Assembly (NCBI GenBank): GCA_001544595.2
Contig: FCOH02000022.1
Location: forward strand, 1-64,000
DNA from: Caballeronia peredens
GTDB lineage: Bacteria; Pseudomonadota; Gammaproteobacteria; Burkholderiales; Burkholderiaceae
Reading direction: 5' to 3'
Length of the DNA: 64,000 nt
Shown here in pieces: positions 35,966-45,935 of the stretch. The position numbers and the translations under genes were made by a program. Below the pieces are notes generated by a model. The model saw nothing but the letters and a program-made list of their open reading frames with translations, did no database searches and had not been told where the DNA came from. Position 1 is the stretch's first letter. Each line of letters starts with the position of its first letter.

Positions 35966-36760
35966 TTACTGCGGCATGGTGAACTGCGCCTGACCGCCCG
36001 CGTTCGGCGGCGTAGGCGACGTGCTCGCCGGTCCCACCGCGCTGCTGTCCGGAATGTTGATCTGCTGCGGCTTGCGCTGCAGCTGGATCTGGGAGTTGCT
36101 GCCGCCCGCGCCCGCCGAACCCGGCGCGCCGCCCGCGCTTTGCGGCGCGCTGCTGTACGCCGACGAACGCTGGCGGCCGGTGGGCATGTCGACCTGCGCG
36201 GTCGCGCGATTCGCGGCCTGCGCGGCTTCCTGATTGGCGTCGCCCGCGAATGCCGCGGCCGTGTTCGGCTGCGTGGAAGGCTCGCCGGACGGCGCGAGCA
36301 CCGCAGCCGTCGATGCCGCCGGCACCGATGCCGCCGCGGGCGCCGCCGCGGTCTTCGCCACCTTGAAGCCCTTGTCGCCGTCGATCTCGGCGAGCAGCTC
36401 CAGGTTCGACGGCAGATTCTCGCCGCCCGACCAGCTCACGACGCGATCGCTCGCGAAGTTCACGACGAAGTCACGCTGCTGAACCACCGAAGTCGACCCG
36501 CGCTTGAAATAGAACACGTAGTCCCAGCGGTCCGCGTGGAACATGTCGGTCAGAAGCGGCGTGCCGAGGATCTGTTTCACCTGATCGCGCGACAGGCCGA
36601 CCTGCATCTGCGCGGCGGCTTCCGCGGAAACGAAGTTGCCTTGCACGACCGTGATCCGATACGGCGTGATGCTTTGCGCGATCTTCTGCGTGACGCTGTC
36701 GTACGCCGTGCAGCCGGCGAGTAATGCGGCCAAGGTTGCTGCGATCACGATTCCCCGCAT
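35966..36760 (-). CDS. bamE: Outer-membrane assembly lipoprotein BamE with long C-terminal extension
   Basis: 264 residues from ATG 36760, with AGGGAGAG just upstream. The lipobox LAGC puts the lipidated Cys at residue 17. The SmpA/OmlA domain spans about residues 33-117 (ITPYRITVVQGNFVS, LSRDQVKQILGTPLL.D.FHADRWDYVF). After residue 135 comes about 130 residues of Ala/Ser/Pro/Gln-rich sequence that ordinary BamE proteins lack. BamE is an accessory subunit of the Bam beta-barrel machine. The gene diverges from fur, as in most beta- and gammaproteobacteria. Confidence 0.93.
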   Translation of the reverse strand: MRGIVIAATLAALLAGCTAYDSVTQKIAQSITPYRITVVQGNFVSAEAAAQMQVGLSRDQVKQILGTPLLTDMFHADRWDYVFYFKRGSTSVVQQRDFVVNFASDRVVSWSGGENLPSNLELLAEIDGDKGFKVAKTAAAPAAASVPAASTAAVLAPSGEPSTQPNTAAAFAGDANQEAAQAANRATAQVDMPTGRQRSSAYSSAPQSAGGAPGSAGAGGSNSQIQLQRKPQQINIPDSSAVGPASTSPTPPNAGGQAQFTMPQ

Positions 36761-36935
36761 GCGACGGCTCTCCCTGCTATTCGATAAAGATTTTGAAAAC
36801 ATTTCACCCTTCACGCGAGGCGCCCGGAGGCCGCGCTCCGTTCATCCAGTTACGCCCGAGACGTTACAGGATGTCGGGAATCGGAAAAACGCATTACTAT
36901 GAGAACCTTGAATTGTACTCTAGGGATGCCTAGCC

Positions 36936-37364
36936 ATGACCAATCCCTCCGATCTCAAAAATATCGGACTCAAGGCGACCCTGCCCCGCCTCAAGATTCT
37001 CGAGATTTTTCAGCACAGTCCGGTGCGCCATCTGACCGCTGAAGACGTGTATCGAAGCCTGCTCAACGAAGAGCTCGATATCGGTCTTGCGACCGTTTAT
37101 CGCGTGCTCACGCAGTTCGAGCAGGCCGGTCTCCTGTCGCGGAGCAATTTCGAATCGGGCAAGGCGGTCTTCGAGCTCAACGAGGGTTCACATCACGATC
37201 ACCTCGTGTGTCTCGACTGCGGCCGTGTCGAAGAGTTCTTCGATGCGGAGATCGAGCGTCGCCAGCAATCGATCGCGAAGGAACGCGGCTTCAAGCTCCA
37301 CGAGCATGCGCTTGCGCTGTACGGCACATGCACGAAGGAAAACTGCCCGCATCGCAAGCATTGA
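36936..37364 (+). CDS. fur: Ferric uptake regulator Fur
   Basis: 142 residues. The winged helix spans residues 1-80 ([25 protein letters not shown]). The metal and dimerisation part has HHDHLVC at 86-92, the CxxC pair Cys92/Cys95 and a second pair Cys132/Cys137. Fe-loaded Fur represses iron acquisition genes. It faces bamE across 175 bases. I saw no clear Fur box in that gap. Confidence 0.97.
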   Translation: MTNPSDLKNIGLKATLPRLKILEIFQHSPVRHLTAEDVYRSLLNEELDIGLATVYRVLTQFEQAGLLSRSNFESGKAVFELNEGSHHDHLVCLDCGRVEEFFDAEIERRQQSIAKERGFKLHEHALALYGTCTKENCPHRKH

Positions 37365-37397
37365 GCGGCGCGCCGGCTCTGCGGCGCACCGATGAAA

Positions 37398-37432
37398 AAA
37401 CCGCCGTCCATCGGCTCGATGGACGGCGGTTT
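37398..37432 (+). terminator. Strong terminator after fur
   Basis: AAACCGCCGTCCATCG and its exact complement make a 16-base-pair stem with a GCT loop; an A-run precedes and TT-rich sequence follows, so it can work in both directions (fur and allA converge here). Confidence 0.85.
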
Positions 37433-37525
37433 CGTTTCGTCCGTACGTTTTGCGATTTGCGTCTGCGATCGATTCGCAGTCGCATTCGCTTTTCCGCGTC
37501 GAACGCTATGCGAAGCTGCGCGGCG

Positions 37526-38035
37526 CTATGCCGCGCGCGCCGCGGCTTCAATCAGCGTGTATTGCTCGGGCAGATCGATCTCGTCGCAATTCGGCTGATC
37601 GCCGCCGCGATCCACGACGATGAAATCGCCCTCGCGGTCGAGCACGATAAGCGGGTGATGCCACACGCCGCGCGCATAGTTCACGCCCTGCCAGCCGCGC
37701 GCATGAAACGCGCGCAGACCTGCCGCATCGAACTCGCCCGCCGGCGCGACGACCACGAGATAGCGCACCTGCGCGAGCGGCACGAACGCCTGACTGCCGA
37801 GCGGATGGCGCTCCATCATCGTGATCGCGACGGGCTGCGGGCGCGGCTGTCCGCGAAACACGTTGATGAGCGGCCGCCCGCCGCTCTCGAAGCCGATATC
37901 GACATTCGCGAGATCGTGGAAGCGTTCGGTCGTGCCGGCGTTGATCGGAAAATGCCGCGCGCCTTCGAGTTCGATGACATCGCCGAACGGCGCGAAAGCC
38001 TCGCGCGTGAGCGGTTCCAGCGTGAGCGTCTTCAT
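37526..38035 (-). CDS. allA: Ureidoglycolate lyase
   Basis: 169 residues, the family's usual length. It starts with the AllA segment [13 protein letters not shown] and has the cupin-type blocks [15 protein letters not shown] and [12 protein letters not shown], whose histidines are likely active-site residues. It converts ureidoglycolate to glyoxylate and urea, the step after allantoicase. The start overlaps the alc stop as ATGA. Confidence 0.94.
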   Translation of the reverse strand: MKTLTLEPLTREAFAPFGDVIELEGARHFPINAGTTERFHDLANVDIGFESGGRPLINVFRGQPRPQPVAITMMERHPLGSQAFVPLAQVRYLVVVAPAGEFDAAGLRAFHARGWQGVNYARGVWHHPLIVLDREGDFIVVDRGGDQPNCDEIDLPEQYTLIEAAARAA

Positions 38036-39042
38036 TCCAGTTCACCGAAAATGCGCAGCCGCGACACGCCGCCGTCCGGATAGATGTTGAAGCGCACGTG
38101 CGTCACGGGCCCGAGCGCCGCAATCTCCTTCTCGAAGCGATGCACGTTGTCCATCGCGAGCTTTTGCTCGTCGAGCACCACGGGCCAGAACATCGCCTGC
38201 GTGACGAGCGATTCGTCCGTGCCGCCGCTGACGCGCGCCGCCTGCACCGAACATCGGTCCGGATAGTTGCCCTTGAAGTGCGCGGTATCCACTTCGATCG
38301 CGCGAATCACGCCCGGCGCGGCGAGCGCGACGATCGCCCAGTCGTTGCCGGGCTCGCGGCGGCGGCGCGTTTCCCAGCCGTCGCCCATGTTCACGCCGCG
38401 CCCCGGCATCAGCATCTGCGACGCCGGCCCGAAATGCTGATTGTTCGCCGCGACCAGATACGCGCCGTTTTCGATCGCAGCGAGATCCAGCAGCGTGCCG
38501 CGCTCGACACGCGAAAAATCCGTCTTCGGCTGGCCGTAGACACGCAGCCGCGCGATGCCGCCGTCCGGATAGATATTCACGCGCAGATGCGTGTAGGCGC
38601 GCGCGTCGGCGATGTCGAGATAGTGATGATGATTGCCCTTGAGCGTCGTCGACGGGACGATCTCGCGCCAGTCGCCGTCTTCCTGCGGATTGGCGCTCGC
38701 GCTGTAGCACGCCTCGATCGACGCGGCCGGCGGGAAGTTGCCGGTGAAGTGACTCGTGTCGATGTCGATTCCGTGAATCACGCCGGCCCGCGCCAGCTTG
38801 ACGATGCAGTAGTCGTAGCCCGTCGTGCGCTTGCGGCGCGTCTCCCAGCCGTCCATCCACTTGCCGTGTTCGTCGTATTTGCCGGGGATGAACACCGCGG
38901 GCTGCGGCTCGAGCATGCGTTCCTTCGGCGCGAAGAATTCGTCGGTGGCGAAGAGCGCCTGCGCGCCGAGACGCGGGTCCGCCAGGTTCATGTAGCGGCG
39001 GGCGAAAGCGGGAGCGTCTGCGTCGAGAATCGGATTGGCCAT
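38032..39042 (-). CDS. alc: Allantoicase
   Basis: 336 residues made of two related jellyroll halves. Each half has the pattern [11 protein letters not shown] / [10 protein letters not shown], followed by [16 protein letters not shown] or [16 protein letters not shown], and then HVR.NIYPDGG.ARLR. It hydrolyses allantoate to ureidoglycolate and urea. It lies 61 bases after a DctA-type transporter gene and overlaps allA, so the three look like one ureide operon. Confidence 0.96.
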   Translation of the reverse strand: MANPILDADAPAFARRYMNLADPRLGAQALFATDEFFAPKERMLEPQPAVFIPGKYDEHGKWMDGWETRRKRTTGYDYCIVKLARAGVIHGIDIDTSHFTGNFPPAASIEACYSASANPQEDGDWREIVPSTTLKGNHHHYLDIADARAYTHLRVNIYPDGGIARLRVYGQPKTDFSRVERGTLLDLAAIENGAYLVAANNQHFGPASQMLMPGRGVNMGDGWETRRRREPGNDWAIVALAAPGVIRAIEVDTAHFKGNYPDRCSVQAARVSGGTDESLVTQAMFWPVVLDEQKLAMDNVHRFEKEIAALGPVTHVRFNIYPDGGVSRLRIFGELE

Positions 39043-39103
39043 GTCAGTTTCCTTCGGTTTCTCTCAATTGCGATGGTTTGCGGATTGCGTTTCGGTCTTT
39101 GCT

Positions 39104-40423
39104 TCAGATGGCGTGCGCGTGTTCGTTGCCGTGCGAGGGTTCCGGCGCGGCCGGCACGAAGCGGTATTCGGCGTCCTGGTCGAGCACGCGCCTGGCGCGC
39201 GCCCGGTCGATATCCTTCTCCCACACCGCCACGACCACCGTCGCCACGCAGTTGCCGATCAGATTGGTGACGGCTCGCGCGATGCCCACGAACCAGTCGA
39301 CCGGCAGGATCAGCACGAGGCCGAGCACGGGAATCGCGGGAATGGCGGAGAGCGTCGCGGCGAGAATCACGATCGCCGAGCCGGGAATGCCGTGCGCGCC
39401 CTTCGACGTCACCAGCGACACGAGCACGACGACGATCAGGTCATGCATCGACAGCGGCGTGTTGGTCGCCTGCGCGATGAAGATCACCGCGAGCGTCAGA
39501 TAGATCGAGAAGCCGTCGAGGTTGAACGAGTAGCCGGTCGGAATCACGAGGCCGACGGTCGAGTCCTTGATGCCCATCCATTCGAGCTTGCGCATGATCT
39601 GCGGCAACACGGCATCCGACGAGGCCGTGCCGAGCACGATCGACAGTTCCTCGCGCAGATAGCGCACGAGCTTGAAGATGGAGAAGCCCGCGAGGCGCAT
39701 CACCACCGCCAGCACGACGAACACGAACAGGAAGCAGCTCGCATAGAACACCATGACGAGCAGGCCGAGCTGCTTGAGCGACGCGACGCCGTACTGGCCG
39801 GTCGTGAACGCGATGGCGCCGAGCACGCCGAGCGGCGCGAGCTTGATGATGAACGCCATGATGCGGAAGAACACCGTCGACAATTCGTCGATGAACAGCG
39901 TCACGCGCTGCGCCTTGTTGCCGAGCATCGAAAGCGCCGAGCCGAACAGCACGGCGAAGACGAGCACTTGCAGGATGTCGCCCTTCGCGAAGGCGTCGAC
40001 GGCGGTGTCGGGAATGATCTTCAGCAGAAAGCCCGCGGTGTCCTTCAGGCTCTTCGCGTGCTCCGTGTAGGTGGTGAGCGACGCCGCATTGAGCGTGTGC
40101 AGGTCGATGTTCATGCCGACGCCCGGGCGCGTCACCCACGCCAGAATCGCGCCGATGACCAGCGCGAGCGTCGTCATGATCTCGAAGTAGATGACCGCCT
40201 TCAGTCCGACGCGCCCCACCTTCTTCAGGTCGCCCGCGCTCGCCATGCCGCTTACGACGACGCAGAACACGATCGGGCCGATCACCATCTTGATGAGCTT
40301 CAGGAAGCCATCGCCCAGCGGCCGCAGCGACTGGCCGAACTGCGGAAAGAGCGCGCCCACCACCACGCCGATGACTAGCGCGATCATCACCCTGCCGAAC
40401 AGCGAATTCAGAAATCTCGACAC
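39104..40423 (-). CDS. dctA: DctA-type dicarboxylate/cation symporter
   Basis: 439 residues from the GTG at 40423, chosen for AGGAG six bases upstream and because the protein then begins with the usual SRFLNSLFGRVMIALVIGV. The sodium:dicarboxylate symporter fold is marked by SGMASAGDLKKVGR, the serine-rich AFTTGQYGV..LKQLG, and the helical hairpin VIPTGYSFNLDGFSIYL. DctA homologues import succinate, fumarate, malate and orotate. Here it heads the alc-allA operon under a GntR-type regulator, so its physiological substrate could be a ureide-pathway compound (inference). Confidence 0.88.
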   Translation of the reverse strand: MSRFLNSLFGRVMIALVIGVVVGALFPQFGQSLRPLGDGFLKLIKMVIGPIVFCVVVSGMASAGDLKKVGRVGLKAVIYFEIMTTLALVIGAILAWVTRPGVGMNIDLHTLNAASLTTYTEHAKSLKDTAGFLLKIIPDTAVDAFAKGDILQVLVFAVLFGSALSMLGNKAQRVTLFIDELSTVFFRIMAFIIKLAPLGVLGAIAFTTGQYGVASLKQLGLLVMVFYASCFLFVFVVLAVVMRLAGFSIFKLVRYLREELSIVLGTASSDAVLPQIMRKLEWMGIKDSTVGLVIPTGYSFNLDGFSIYLTLAVIFIAQATNTPLSMHDLIVVVLVSLVTSKGAHGIPGSAIVILAATLSAIPAIPVLGLVLILPVDWFVGIARAVTNLIGNCVATVVVAVWEKDIDRARARRVLDQDAEYRFVPAAPEPSHGNEHAHAI

Positions 40424-40468
40424 GACCGTCTCCTGGTGTAATGTCTCAGAACCGGAGCAACTGTTCCG

Positions 40469-40483
40469 ACTGGTCGGACCAGT
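40469..40483. promoter_or_regulatory. Candidate GntR/FCD operator upstream of dctA
   Basis: ACTGGTCGGACCAGT has perfect 7-base arms around a central G. It matches the TGGTnnnACCA pattern known for FadR, PdhR and LldR-type FCD regulators. It lies 46 bases upstream of the dctA start. Confidence 0.75.
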
Positions 40484-40620
40484 GCTGTGATGGGGAATAT
40501 TAGAAAGCCGATATACACCCGTCAAGCGCGCGTTCGTACCGGTTTACCCTGTTCGAAACGGGCACGGAAATGCATGCACATAAAGCGCGTGTACGTCTGC
40601 CCGGCGCGCGCATACAATGG

Positions 40621-40631
40621 CGGTCAGACCG
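40621..40631. promoter_or_regulatory. Second GGTCnGACC site near the GntR gene start
   Basis: CGGTCAGACCG shares the GGTCnGACC core with 40469-40483. It lies 21 bases before the regulator ATG, a fitting place for autorepression. Confidence 0.6.
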
Positions 40632-40651
40632 GCCAATACAGTTTTCTTCCT

Positions 40652-41347
40652 ATGAAAAACGTCCCGCACACCGTGACCGACGCCGCGATCGCGACCATCC
40701 GCGAGCGCATCGAATCGAGCGTGTATCCAGTCGGGAGCCTGCTGCCGGCGCAGCGGCAATTGTCGGAAGAACTGGCGATCAGCCGGGCTTCGCTGCGCGA
40801 GGCGCTCTCGACGCTCGAAGCACTCGGCATGCTGCACATCCGGCCGGGCAAGGGCGTGTATGTCAACAGCGCGCAGGCGAGCAACGCGCATCCGTGGCGT
40901 TTCGACGATCAGGCGTCGCTGCCCGATACCTATCAGATGCGGTTCGCGCTCGAAGGCTTCGTCGCGCGGCTCGCGGCACATTCCATCGGCGACTCCGATA
41001 TCGACTGGCTCGACGACAACATCGAATCGCTCAGGGGCGCGCTCGAGGAATCGGAACTGGAAGAAGCGGCGCAGCTCGATTTCGCGTTCCATATGCGCAT
41101 CGTGAGTCTCGCGGGCAACGCGGCCATCGAGTCGATCCTGCGCGGCAGCGCCGACATCATGAAGGAAAGTCAGCGCCTGCCGTTCTACCGGCGCGAACTG
41201 GTGCTGTCGACCTATCACGAGCACGCGGTGATCATCGAGGCGCTCAAGGCGCGCGACGGCGAGAAGGCCGGCATGGCGATCGAGCGGCACATCGTCAACG
41301 CGGCGCAGCGCGCGGGCGTGCATTTTCCAGTGCCGAACAAAGCGTGA
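40652..41347 (+). CDS. GntR-family regulator, FCD (FadR) type
   Basis: 231 residues from ATG 40652. The winged helix-turn-helix covers about 8-72 (LLPAQRQLSEELAISRASLREALSTLE). An FCD ligand domain covers about 95-215, with the likely metal-binding set Asp143, His147, His191 and His213. Such domains usually bind organic acids. The gene faces dctA-alc-allA across 228 bases holding two matching palindromes, so it probably regulates that operon and itself. Confidence 0.9.
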   Translation: MKNVPHTVTDAAIATIRERIESSVYPVGSLLPAQRQLSEELAISRASLREALSTLEALGMLHIRPGKGVYVNSAQASNAHPWRFDDQASLPDTYQMRFALEGFVARLAAHSIGDSDIDWLDDNIESLRGALEESELEEAAQLDFAFHMRIVSLAGNAAIESILRGSADIMKESQRLPFYRRELVLSTYHEHAVIIEALKARDGEKAGMAIERHIVNAAQRAGVHFPVPNKA

Positions 41348-41461
41348 GCGCATGCGGCACTTCTTTTGATGTCGTGAGTCTCAGCAAGGGCCGTGCGTGA
41401 TGGAGATTTCTATCCGCTTGCGCTGCCCTGCAATTCGCGATCATCAAGAGGAGCAGCGTCG

Positions 41462-41851
41462 ATGGACATGCAACAACTCGTTTCGGAATTTCTCTCGTCG
41501 GAGCACGGCGCGCAAGCCGCGCAGGCGCTGACCGACCAGGGCTTCAGCCCCGAAGACAGCCAGCAAATGCTCGGTACCGCCGCGGAAACTGCGCACGCGC
41601 ACGCCGAAGAACAAAGTCAGGGCTTGCTGGGCGATCATCCGGGCAAGAGCTTTTTTGCCGCGTTCGCAGCAGGACTCGTGCGCGGTGACGGCTTTTTCAA
41701 GTCGATGGAAGAAGGCGGCGAAGGCGTTCTCACGGGCCGCATCGCCGAATCGATCGCCGCGCGCATGGGCATGGATCCCGGCACGGCAGCCACGGTCGCG
41801 GCGGCGGCGACGCCCTACGTCGTGTCGTTTCTGCGCGAGAAGCTCGCGTAG
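41462..41851 (+). CDS. Hypothetical protein, Ala/Gly-rich
   Basis: 129 residues with AGAGGAG shortly before the ATG. The N-terminal half is helical and acidic (QLVSEFLSSEHGAQAAQALTDQG). The C-terminal half is Ala/Gly-rich (AAFAAGLVRGDGFF...GMDPGTAATVAAAATPYVVSFLREKLA in outline, residues about 66-129) and moderately hydrophobic without a clear signal peptide. The layout recalls small YidB/DUF937-like proteins but I cannot confirm that. It is monocistronic and ends just before a bidirectional terminator shared with gap. Confidence 0.65.
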   Translation: MDMQQLVSEFLSSEHGAQAAQALTDQGFSPEDSQQMLGTAAETAHAHAEEQSQGLLGDHPGKSFFAAFAAGLVRGDGFFKSMEEGGEGVLTGRIAESIAARMGMDPGTAATVAAAATPYVVSFLREKLA

Positions 41852-41872
41852 CGCAGACTGAAGCATCAAAAA

Positions 41873-41900
41873 ACAAAGCCGCTCCGAGGAGCGGCTTTGT
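41873..41900. terminator. Bidirectional terminator between 41462-41851 gene and gap
   Basis: ACAAAGCCGCTCC and its exact complement pair around GA. An A-run precedes and T-rich sequence follows, so it can end transcripts from both sides. Confidence 0.85.
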
Positions 41901-41929
41901 CATTTCAGCCGGCTGAAACCGACTTCGTA

Positions 41930-42940
41930 TTACTTGGCGTTGGCCAGCGCAACGGCCGTGTCCAGCATGCGGTTCGAGAAACCCCACTCGTTGTCGTACC
42001 AGCTCGAGACCTTCACGAGACGGCCCGAGACCTTGGTCAGCGTCGAATCGAACGTCGACGAAGCCGGGTTGTGGTTGTAGTCGATCGAAACCAGCGGCGC
42101 GTCGTTATAGCCGAGAACGCCCTTCAGTGAGCCTTCCGACGCTTCCTTCATGATCTTGTTGACTTCCTCGACCGTCGTATCGCGCGCGGCGATGAACGAG
42201 AGATCGACGACCGACACGTTGATCGTCGGGACGCGGATCGCGTAACCATCCAGTTTGCCGTTCAGTTCCGGCAGCACGAGACCGACCGCGGAAGCCGCGC
42301 CCGTCTTCGTCGGAATCTGGCTGTGCGTGGCCGAGCGCGCGCGGCGCAGGTCTTCGTGATACACGTCGGTCAGAACCTGGTCGTTCGTGTAGGCGTGGAT
42401 CGTGGTCATCAGGCCGTTCACGAGACCGATCTTGTCGTTCAGCGGCTTGACGAGCGGCGCGAGGCAGTTCGTCGTGCACGATGCGTTCGAGATCACCGTG
42501 TCCGATGCCTTCAGCACGTTGTGGTTCACGCCGTACACGATGGTCGCGTCCACGTCCTTGCCGCCGGGCGCCGAGATGATGACCTTCTTCGCGCCGCCCT
42601 TGATGTGCGCGCTCGCCTTTTCCTTGGTCGTGAAGAAGCCCGTGCACTCCAGCACCACGTCGACCTTCAGTTCGCCCCACGGCAGTTCGGCCGGGTTGCG
42701 GTTGGCCAGCACGCGGATCTTGTCGCCGTTGACGACGAGGTAATCGCCGTCCACCGACACTTCGCCCGGGAACTTGCCGTGCGCCGTGTCGTACTGCGTC
42801 AGATGCGCGTTGGTCTTGGCATCGCCGAGATCGTTGATGGCGACGATCTCGATGTCGTGCTTCTTGCCGTTTTCATAGAAGGCGCGCAGCGTGTTGCGGC
42901 CGATCCGGCCGTAGCCGTTGATTGCAACGCGAATCGTCAT
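41930..42940 (-). CDS. gap: Glyceraldehyde-3-phosphate dehydrogenase, type I
   Basis: 336 residues. NAD-binding INGYGRIGR at 7-15, catalytic Cys155 in SNASCTTNC, and a complete C-terminal region ending [15 protein letters not shown]. It oxidises glyceraldehyde-3-phosphate in glycolysis, the product also of Eda and DgoA encoded elsewhere in the window. It lies 48 bases after tkt in the same direction, a typical Calvin/pentose-type pairing. Confidence 0.98.
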   Translation of the reverse strand: MTIRVAINGYGRIGRNTLRAFYENGKKHDIEIVAINDLGDAKTNAHLTQYDTAHGKFPGEVSVDGDYLVVNGDKIRVLANRNPAELPWGELKVDVVLECTGFFTTKEKASAHIKGGAKKVIISAPGGKDVDATIVYGVNHNVLKASDTVISNASCTTNCLAPLVKPLNDKIGLVNGLMTTIHAYTNDQVLTDVYHEDLRRARSATHSQIPTKTGAASAVGLVLPELNGKLDGYAIRVPTINVSVVDLSFIAARDTTVEEVNKIMKEASEGSLKGVLGYNDAPLVSIDYNHNPASSTFDSTLTKVSGRLVKVSSWYDNEWGFSNRMLDTAVALANAK

Positions 42941-42988
42941 GGTCTATCTCCTTGGCTTAAAAAAACCTTCCTCGCTGACGCGAAAAGC

Positions 42989-45040
42989 TCACGCGGCCAG
43001 CACGGACTTCGCGGTCTTGACGATGTTCTCGACCGTGAAGCCGAAGTGCTTGAACAACGCGCCCGCCGGGGCCGACTCGCCGAACGTGTCGATGCCGACC
43101 ACGCCGCCTTCCAGGCCCACGTACTTGCGCCAGAAATCCGTCACGCCCGCCTCGATCGCCACACGCGCCACGCCCTTGGGCAGCACGCGCTCGCGGTACT
43201 CGGCGTCTTGCTTGTCGAAGACGTTGGTGCAAGGCATCGACACGACGCGCGCGCCGATGCCTTCCTTCGCCAGTGCCTCGATGGCTTCCATCGCGAGCTG
43301 CACTTCCGAGCCGGTCGCGATCAGGATGATCTTGCGCGCCGGGATGTCGTCGTTCCAGTCGCGCAGCACGTAGCCGCCCTTCGCGATGTTGGCGATCTGA
43401 ATGTCGTTGCGCGTCGAGAATTGCAGATTCTGGCGGCTGAAGATCAGCGTCGACGGACCTTGATGCGCGATCGCATGCGTCCACGCGACGGCCGTTTCGA
43501 CCGTATCCGCCGGGCGCCAGGTCTGCAGGTTCGGGATCAGGCGCAGGCTGGACACGTGCTCGATCGACTGGTGCGTCGGGCCGTCTTCGCCGAGACCGAT
43601 GGAATCGTGCGTGAACACGAAGATCGAGCGCGACTTCATCAACGCCGCGACACGCAGCGCATTGCGGCTGTAATCCGAGAACGTCAGGAACGTGCCGCCG
43701 AACGGACGATAGCCGCCATGCAGCGCCATGCCGTTGATGGCCGCGCTCATGCCGAATTCGCGCACGCCGTAGTTGATGTGATTGCCCCACTGGATGCCCG
43801 CGTGATCCGGATTCGCGTTCTCGGCGTCGCCGGCCGCGCGCACCGGCTTCGACGCTTTCCAGTTGGTGAGGTTCGAACCGGTCAGGTCGGCGGAGCCGCC
43901 GAGCAGTTCCGGCAGCGCGGCGGCGAGTCCTTCGAGGGTCTGCTGCGAGGCCTTGCGCGACGCGACGGTCTCGGCGCGCTGATTCGCGTCTTCGATGATC
44001 TTCGCGACGCTTTCGGACCAGTTCGCCGGCAGTTCGCCGTTCATGCGGCGCGTGAATTCGGCGGCTTCGTGGCCGTACTTCGCGCGGTATGCGTCGAACG
44101 TCTTGTTCCACTCGCCTTCGGCGTGCGTGCCCTGCTCCTTCGCGTCCCACGCTGCATACACTTCCTGCGGAATCTCGAACGGGCCGTACTTCCAGCCGAT
44201 CGCCTCGCGCGTCGCCGCGATTTCCTTGTCGCCGAGCGGCGCGCCGTGCGCGTCGTGGCCGCCCGCCTTCGTGGGCGCGCCCTTGCCGATCACGGTGCGG
44301 CAGCAGATCAAAGTAGGCTTGTCCGACTTCTTCGCGCTGGCGATGGCGGCATCGACCGCGCCGACGTCGTGGCCGTCCACCGCGCGGATCACGTTCCAGC
44401 CGTACGCTTCGAAGCGCTTCGGCGTGTCGTCGTGGAACCAGTGCTCGACGTGGCCGTCGATGGAGATGCCGTTGTCGTCGTACAGCGCGATCAGCTTGTT
44501 GAGCTTGAGCGTGCCGGCGAGCGAGCAGGCTTCGTGCGAGATGCCTTCCATCAGGCAGCCGTCGCCGAGGAACACGTACGTGTGGTGATCGACGATCTTC
44601 GCGTCAGCCTTGTTGAACTCGGCGGCGAGCAGCGCCTCGGCGAGCGCCATGCCGACCGCGTTGCCGACGCCCTGGCCGAGCGGACCCGTTGTGGTCTCGA
44701 CGCCCGGCGTCATGCCCACTTCCGGGTGTCCCGGCGTCTTCGAGTGCAACTGGCGGAAATTCTTCAGCTCGGAGAGCGGCAAATCGTAGCCGGTGAGGTG
44801 CAGCAGCGAATACAGCAACATCGAACCATGACCGTTCGACAGAACGAAACGGTCGCGATCGAACCAGTGCGGATTCGCGGGATTGTGCTTCAGATGGCGC
44901 GACCACAGCGCGACGCCGATTTCCGCCATGCCCATGGGCATGCCGGGATGGCCGGAGTTGGCTTGTTGAACGGCGTCCATGGCAAGCGCGCGGATTGCGT
45001 TGGCCATGAGGGCGGTCTGGCTGGAGGTCGGGGTCGTCAT
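42989..45040 (-). CDS. tkt: Transketolase
   Basis: 683 residues, the usual length. The thiamine diphosphate domain shows [17 protein letters not shown] near residue 30 and [16 protein letters not shown] near 155; the pyrimidine-domain block [18 protein letters not shown] is near 475-490. It moves two-carbon units in the pentose phosphate pathway. Probably co-transcribed with gap. Confidence 0.98.
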   Translation of the reverse strand: MTTPTSSQTALMANAIRALAMDAVQQANSGHPGMPMGMAEIGVALWSRHLKHNPANPHWFDRDRFVLSNGHGSMLLYSLLHLTGYDLPLSELKNFRQLHSKTPGHPEVGMTPGVETTTGPLGQGVGNAVGMALAEALLAAEFNKADAKIVDHHTYVFLGDGCLMEGISHEACSLAGTLKLNKLIALYDDNGISIDGHVEHWFHDDTPKRFEAYGWNVIRAVDGHDVGAVDAAIASAKKSDKPTLICCRTVIGKGAPTKAGGHDAHGAPLGDKEIAATREAIGWKYGPFEIPQEVYAAWDAKEQGTHAEGEWNKTFDAYRAKYGHEAAEFTRRMNGELPANWSESVAKIIEDANQRAETVASRKASQQTLEGLAAALPELLGGSADLTGSNLTNWKASKPVRAAGDAENANPDHAGIQWGNHINYGVREFGMSAAINGMALHGGYRPFGGTFLTFSDYSRNALRVAALMKSRSIFVFTHDSIGLGEDGPTHQSIEHVSSLRLIPNLQTWRPADTVETAVAWTHAIAHQGPSTLIFSRQNLQFSTRNDIQIANIAKGGYVLRDWNDDIPARKIILIATGSEVQLAMEAIEALAKEGIGARVVSMPCTNVFDKQDAEYRERVLPKGVARVAIEAGVTDFWRKYVGLEGGVVGIDTFGESAPAGALFKHFGFTVENIVKTAKSVLAA

Positions 45041-45438
45041 GTCGAGTCTGGGCAGGTCCTGAAATGATCCGCAGTGCTTCTCACGCAGTACTTCTCACTC
45101 GCGCCGGACCCGCGGGGCACAACGTTTTCAGGACCGGAACGACGAGAAACGACGAGGATCGGGAGGCCGTCATTCTAACAGACCGGTCCGATTGACACGT
45201 GCGCTCGAAGGACGCCGGTCCGGTGCGGCGCCGCGTCCCGGAGCGCGGGCATGTTCCGTGCAAAACACGCGTCACAGTACACGCTCGCGCGCGCCGGCAC
45301 CGGACGTTCATCCGGCGAAATCCGTCCGGGCGCTCGCGCGGCTTCGCTTCGCGAGATTCTTTCCGGCCGATTGATCGTACGGCTTCATGGCAGAATGATT
45401 GTCAATGTGCAGCAAGAAGGCTTCAAGGAGTGCTTTCG
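45041..45438. other. Intergenic region between tkt and the VOC gene
   Basis: 398 bases without a supported gene. The left part should hold the tkt promoter. The right part has a plausible sigma-70 promoter for the VOC gene at 45371-45399 and an AAGGAG ribosome site before 45439. I see no other structure of note. Confidence 0.6.
45371..45399 (+). promoter_or_regulatory. Putative sigma-70 promoter of the VOC gene
   Basis: TTGATC and AATGAT are separated by 17 bases, about 40 bases upstream of the start codon. Each hexamer has four of six consensus bases. Confidence 0.4.
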
Positions 45439-45852
45439 ATGACCGACCCCCGCCCGGCCGACGTGCCCTGGCTGACTCCCTACCTCACCGTGCGCGATGC
45501 GCGCGTGAGTATCGCGTTCTATGAAAAGGCGCTTGGTTTCGCGGTGCGCGACAGCGTCAACGACGACGGCACGATCATCCATGTCGAGATGACGTATCGC
45601 GGTCAGTTGATCCTGATGTTCGCGCCCGAAGGCGCTTACGGTTCGCAGGCGCGCACGCCGAAGAGCGCGGGACTCACGGCGCCGCAGTCGTTCTATCTTT
45701 ATGTCGACGATGTCGATGCAACCTTCCGTCAGGCGCTCGCGGTCGGCGCGAAGGCGCTCATCGAGCCGCAGGATCAGTTCTGGGGCGACCGCTTCGCGCA
45801 GTTCGAAGACCCGGACGGCTATCGCTGGGCCATCGCGCGGCACCTGAACTGA
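45439..45852 (+). CDS. VOC (glyoxalase/bleomycin resistance) family protein
   Basis: 137 residues, one VOC unit of two beta-alpha-beta-beta-beta modules. It starts LTPYLTVRDARVSIAFYEKALGF and ends FGDRFAQFEDPDGYRWAIARHL in outline (WGDRFAQFEDPDGYRW). PhnB-like members of this branch are close in length and motif. Candidate metal or ligand residues are His in IIHVEM and Glu/Asp in the EDPDG turn. A good AAGGAG precedes the ATG. Substrate cannot be predicted. Confidence 0.85.
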   Translation: MTDPRPADVPWLTPYLTVRDARVSIAFYEKALGFAVRDSVNDDGTIIHVEMTYRGQLILMFAPEGAYGSQARTPKSAGLTAPQSFYLYVDDVDATFRQALAVGAKALIEPQDQFWGDRFAQFEDPDGYRWAIARHLN

Positions 45853-45935
45853 GCCGCGCCGGCCCGAACTGAACGCAGCCGTACCGCCGCCAGGCATCCA
45901 CCCTATCCGCGGACCCGAGTCCGCGATCGACCTCA

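Noticed and set aside
36761-36935. Fur box in the bamE-fur gap
   Set aside because: Nothing close to the 19-base GATAATGATAATCATTATC pattern could be found by eye.
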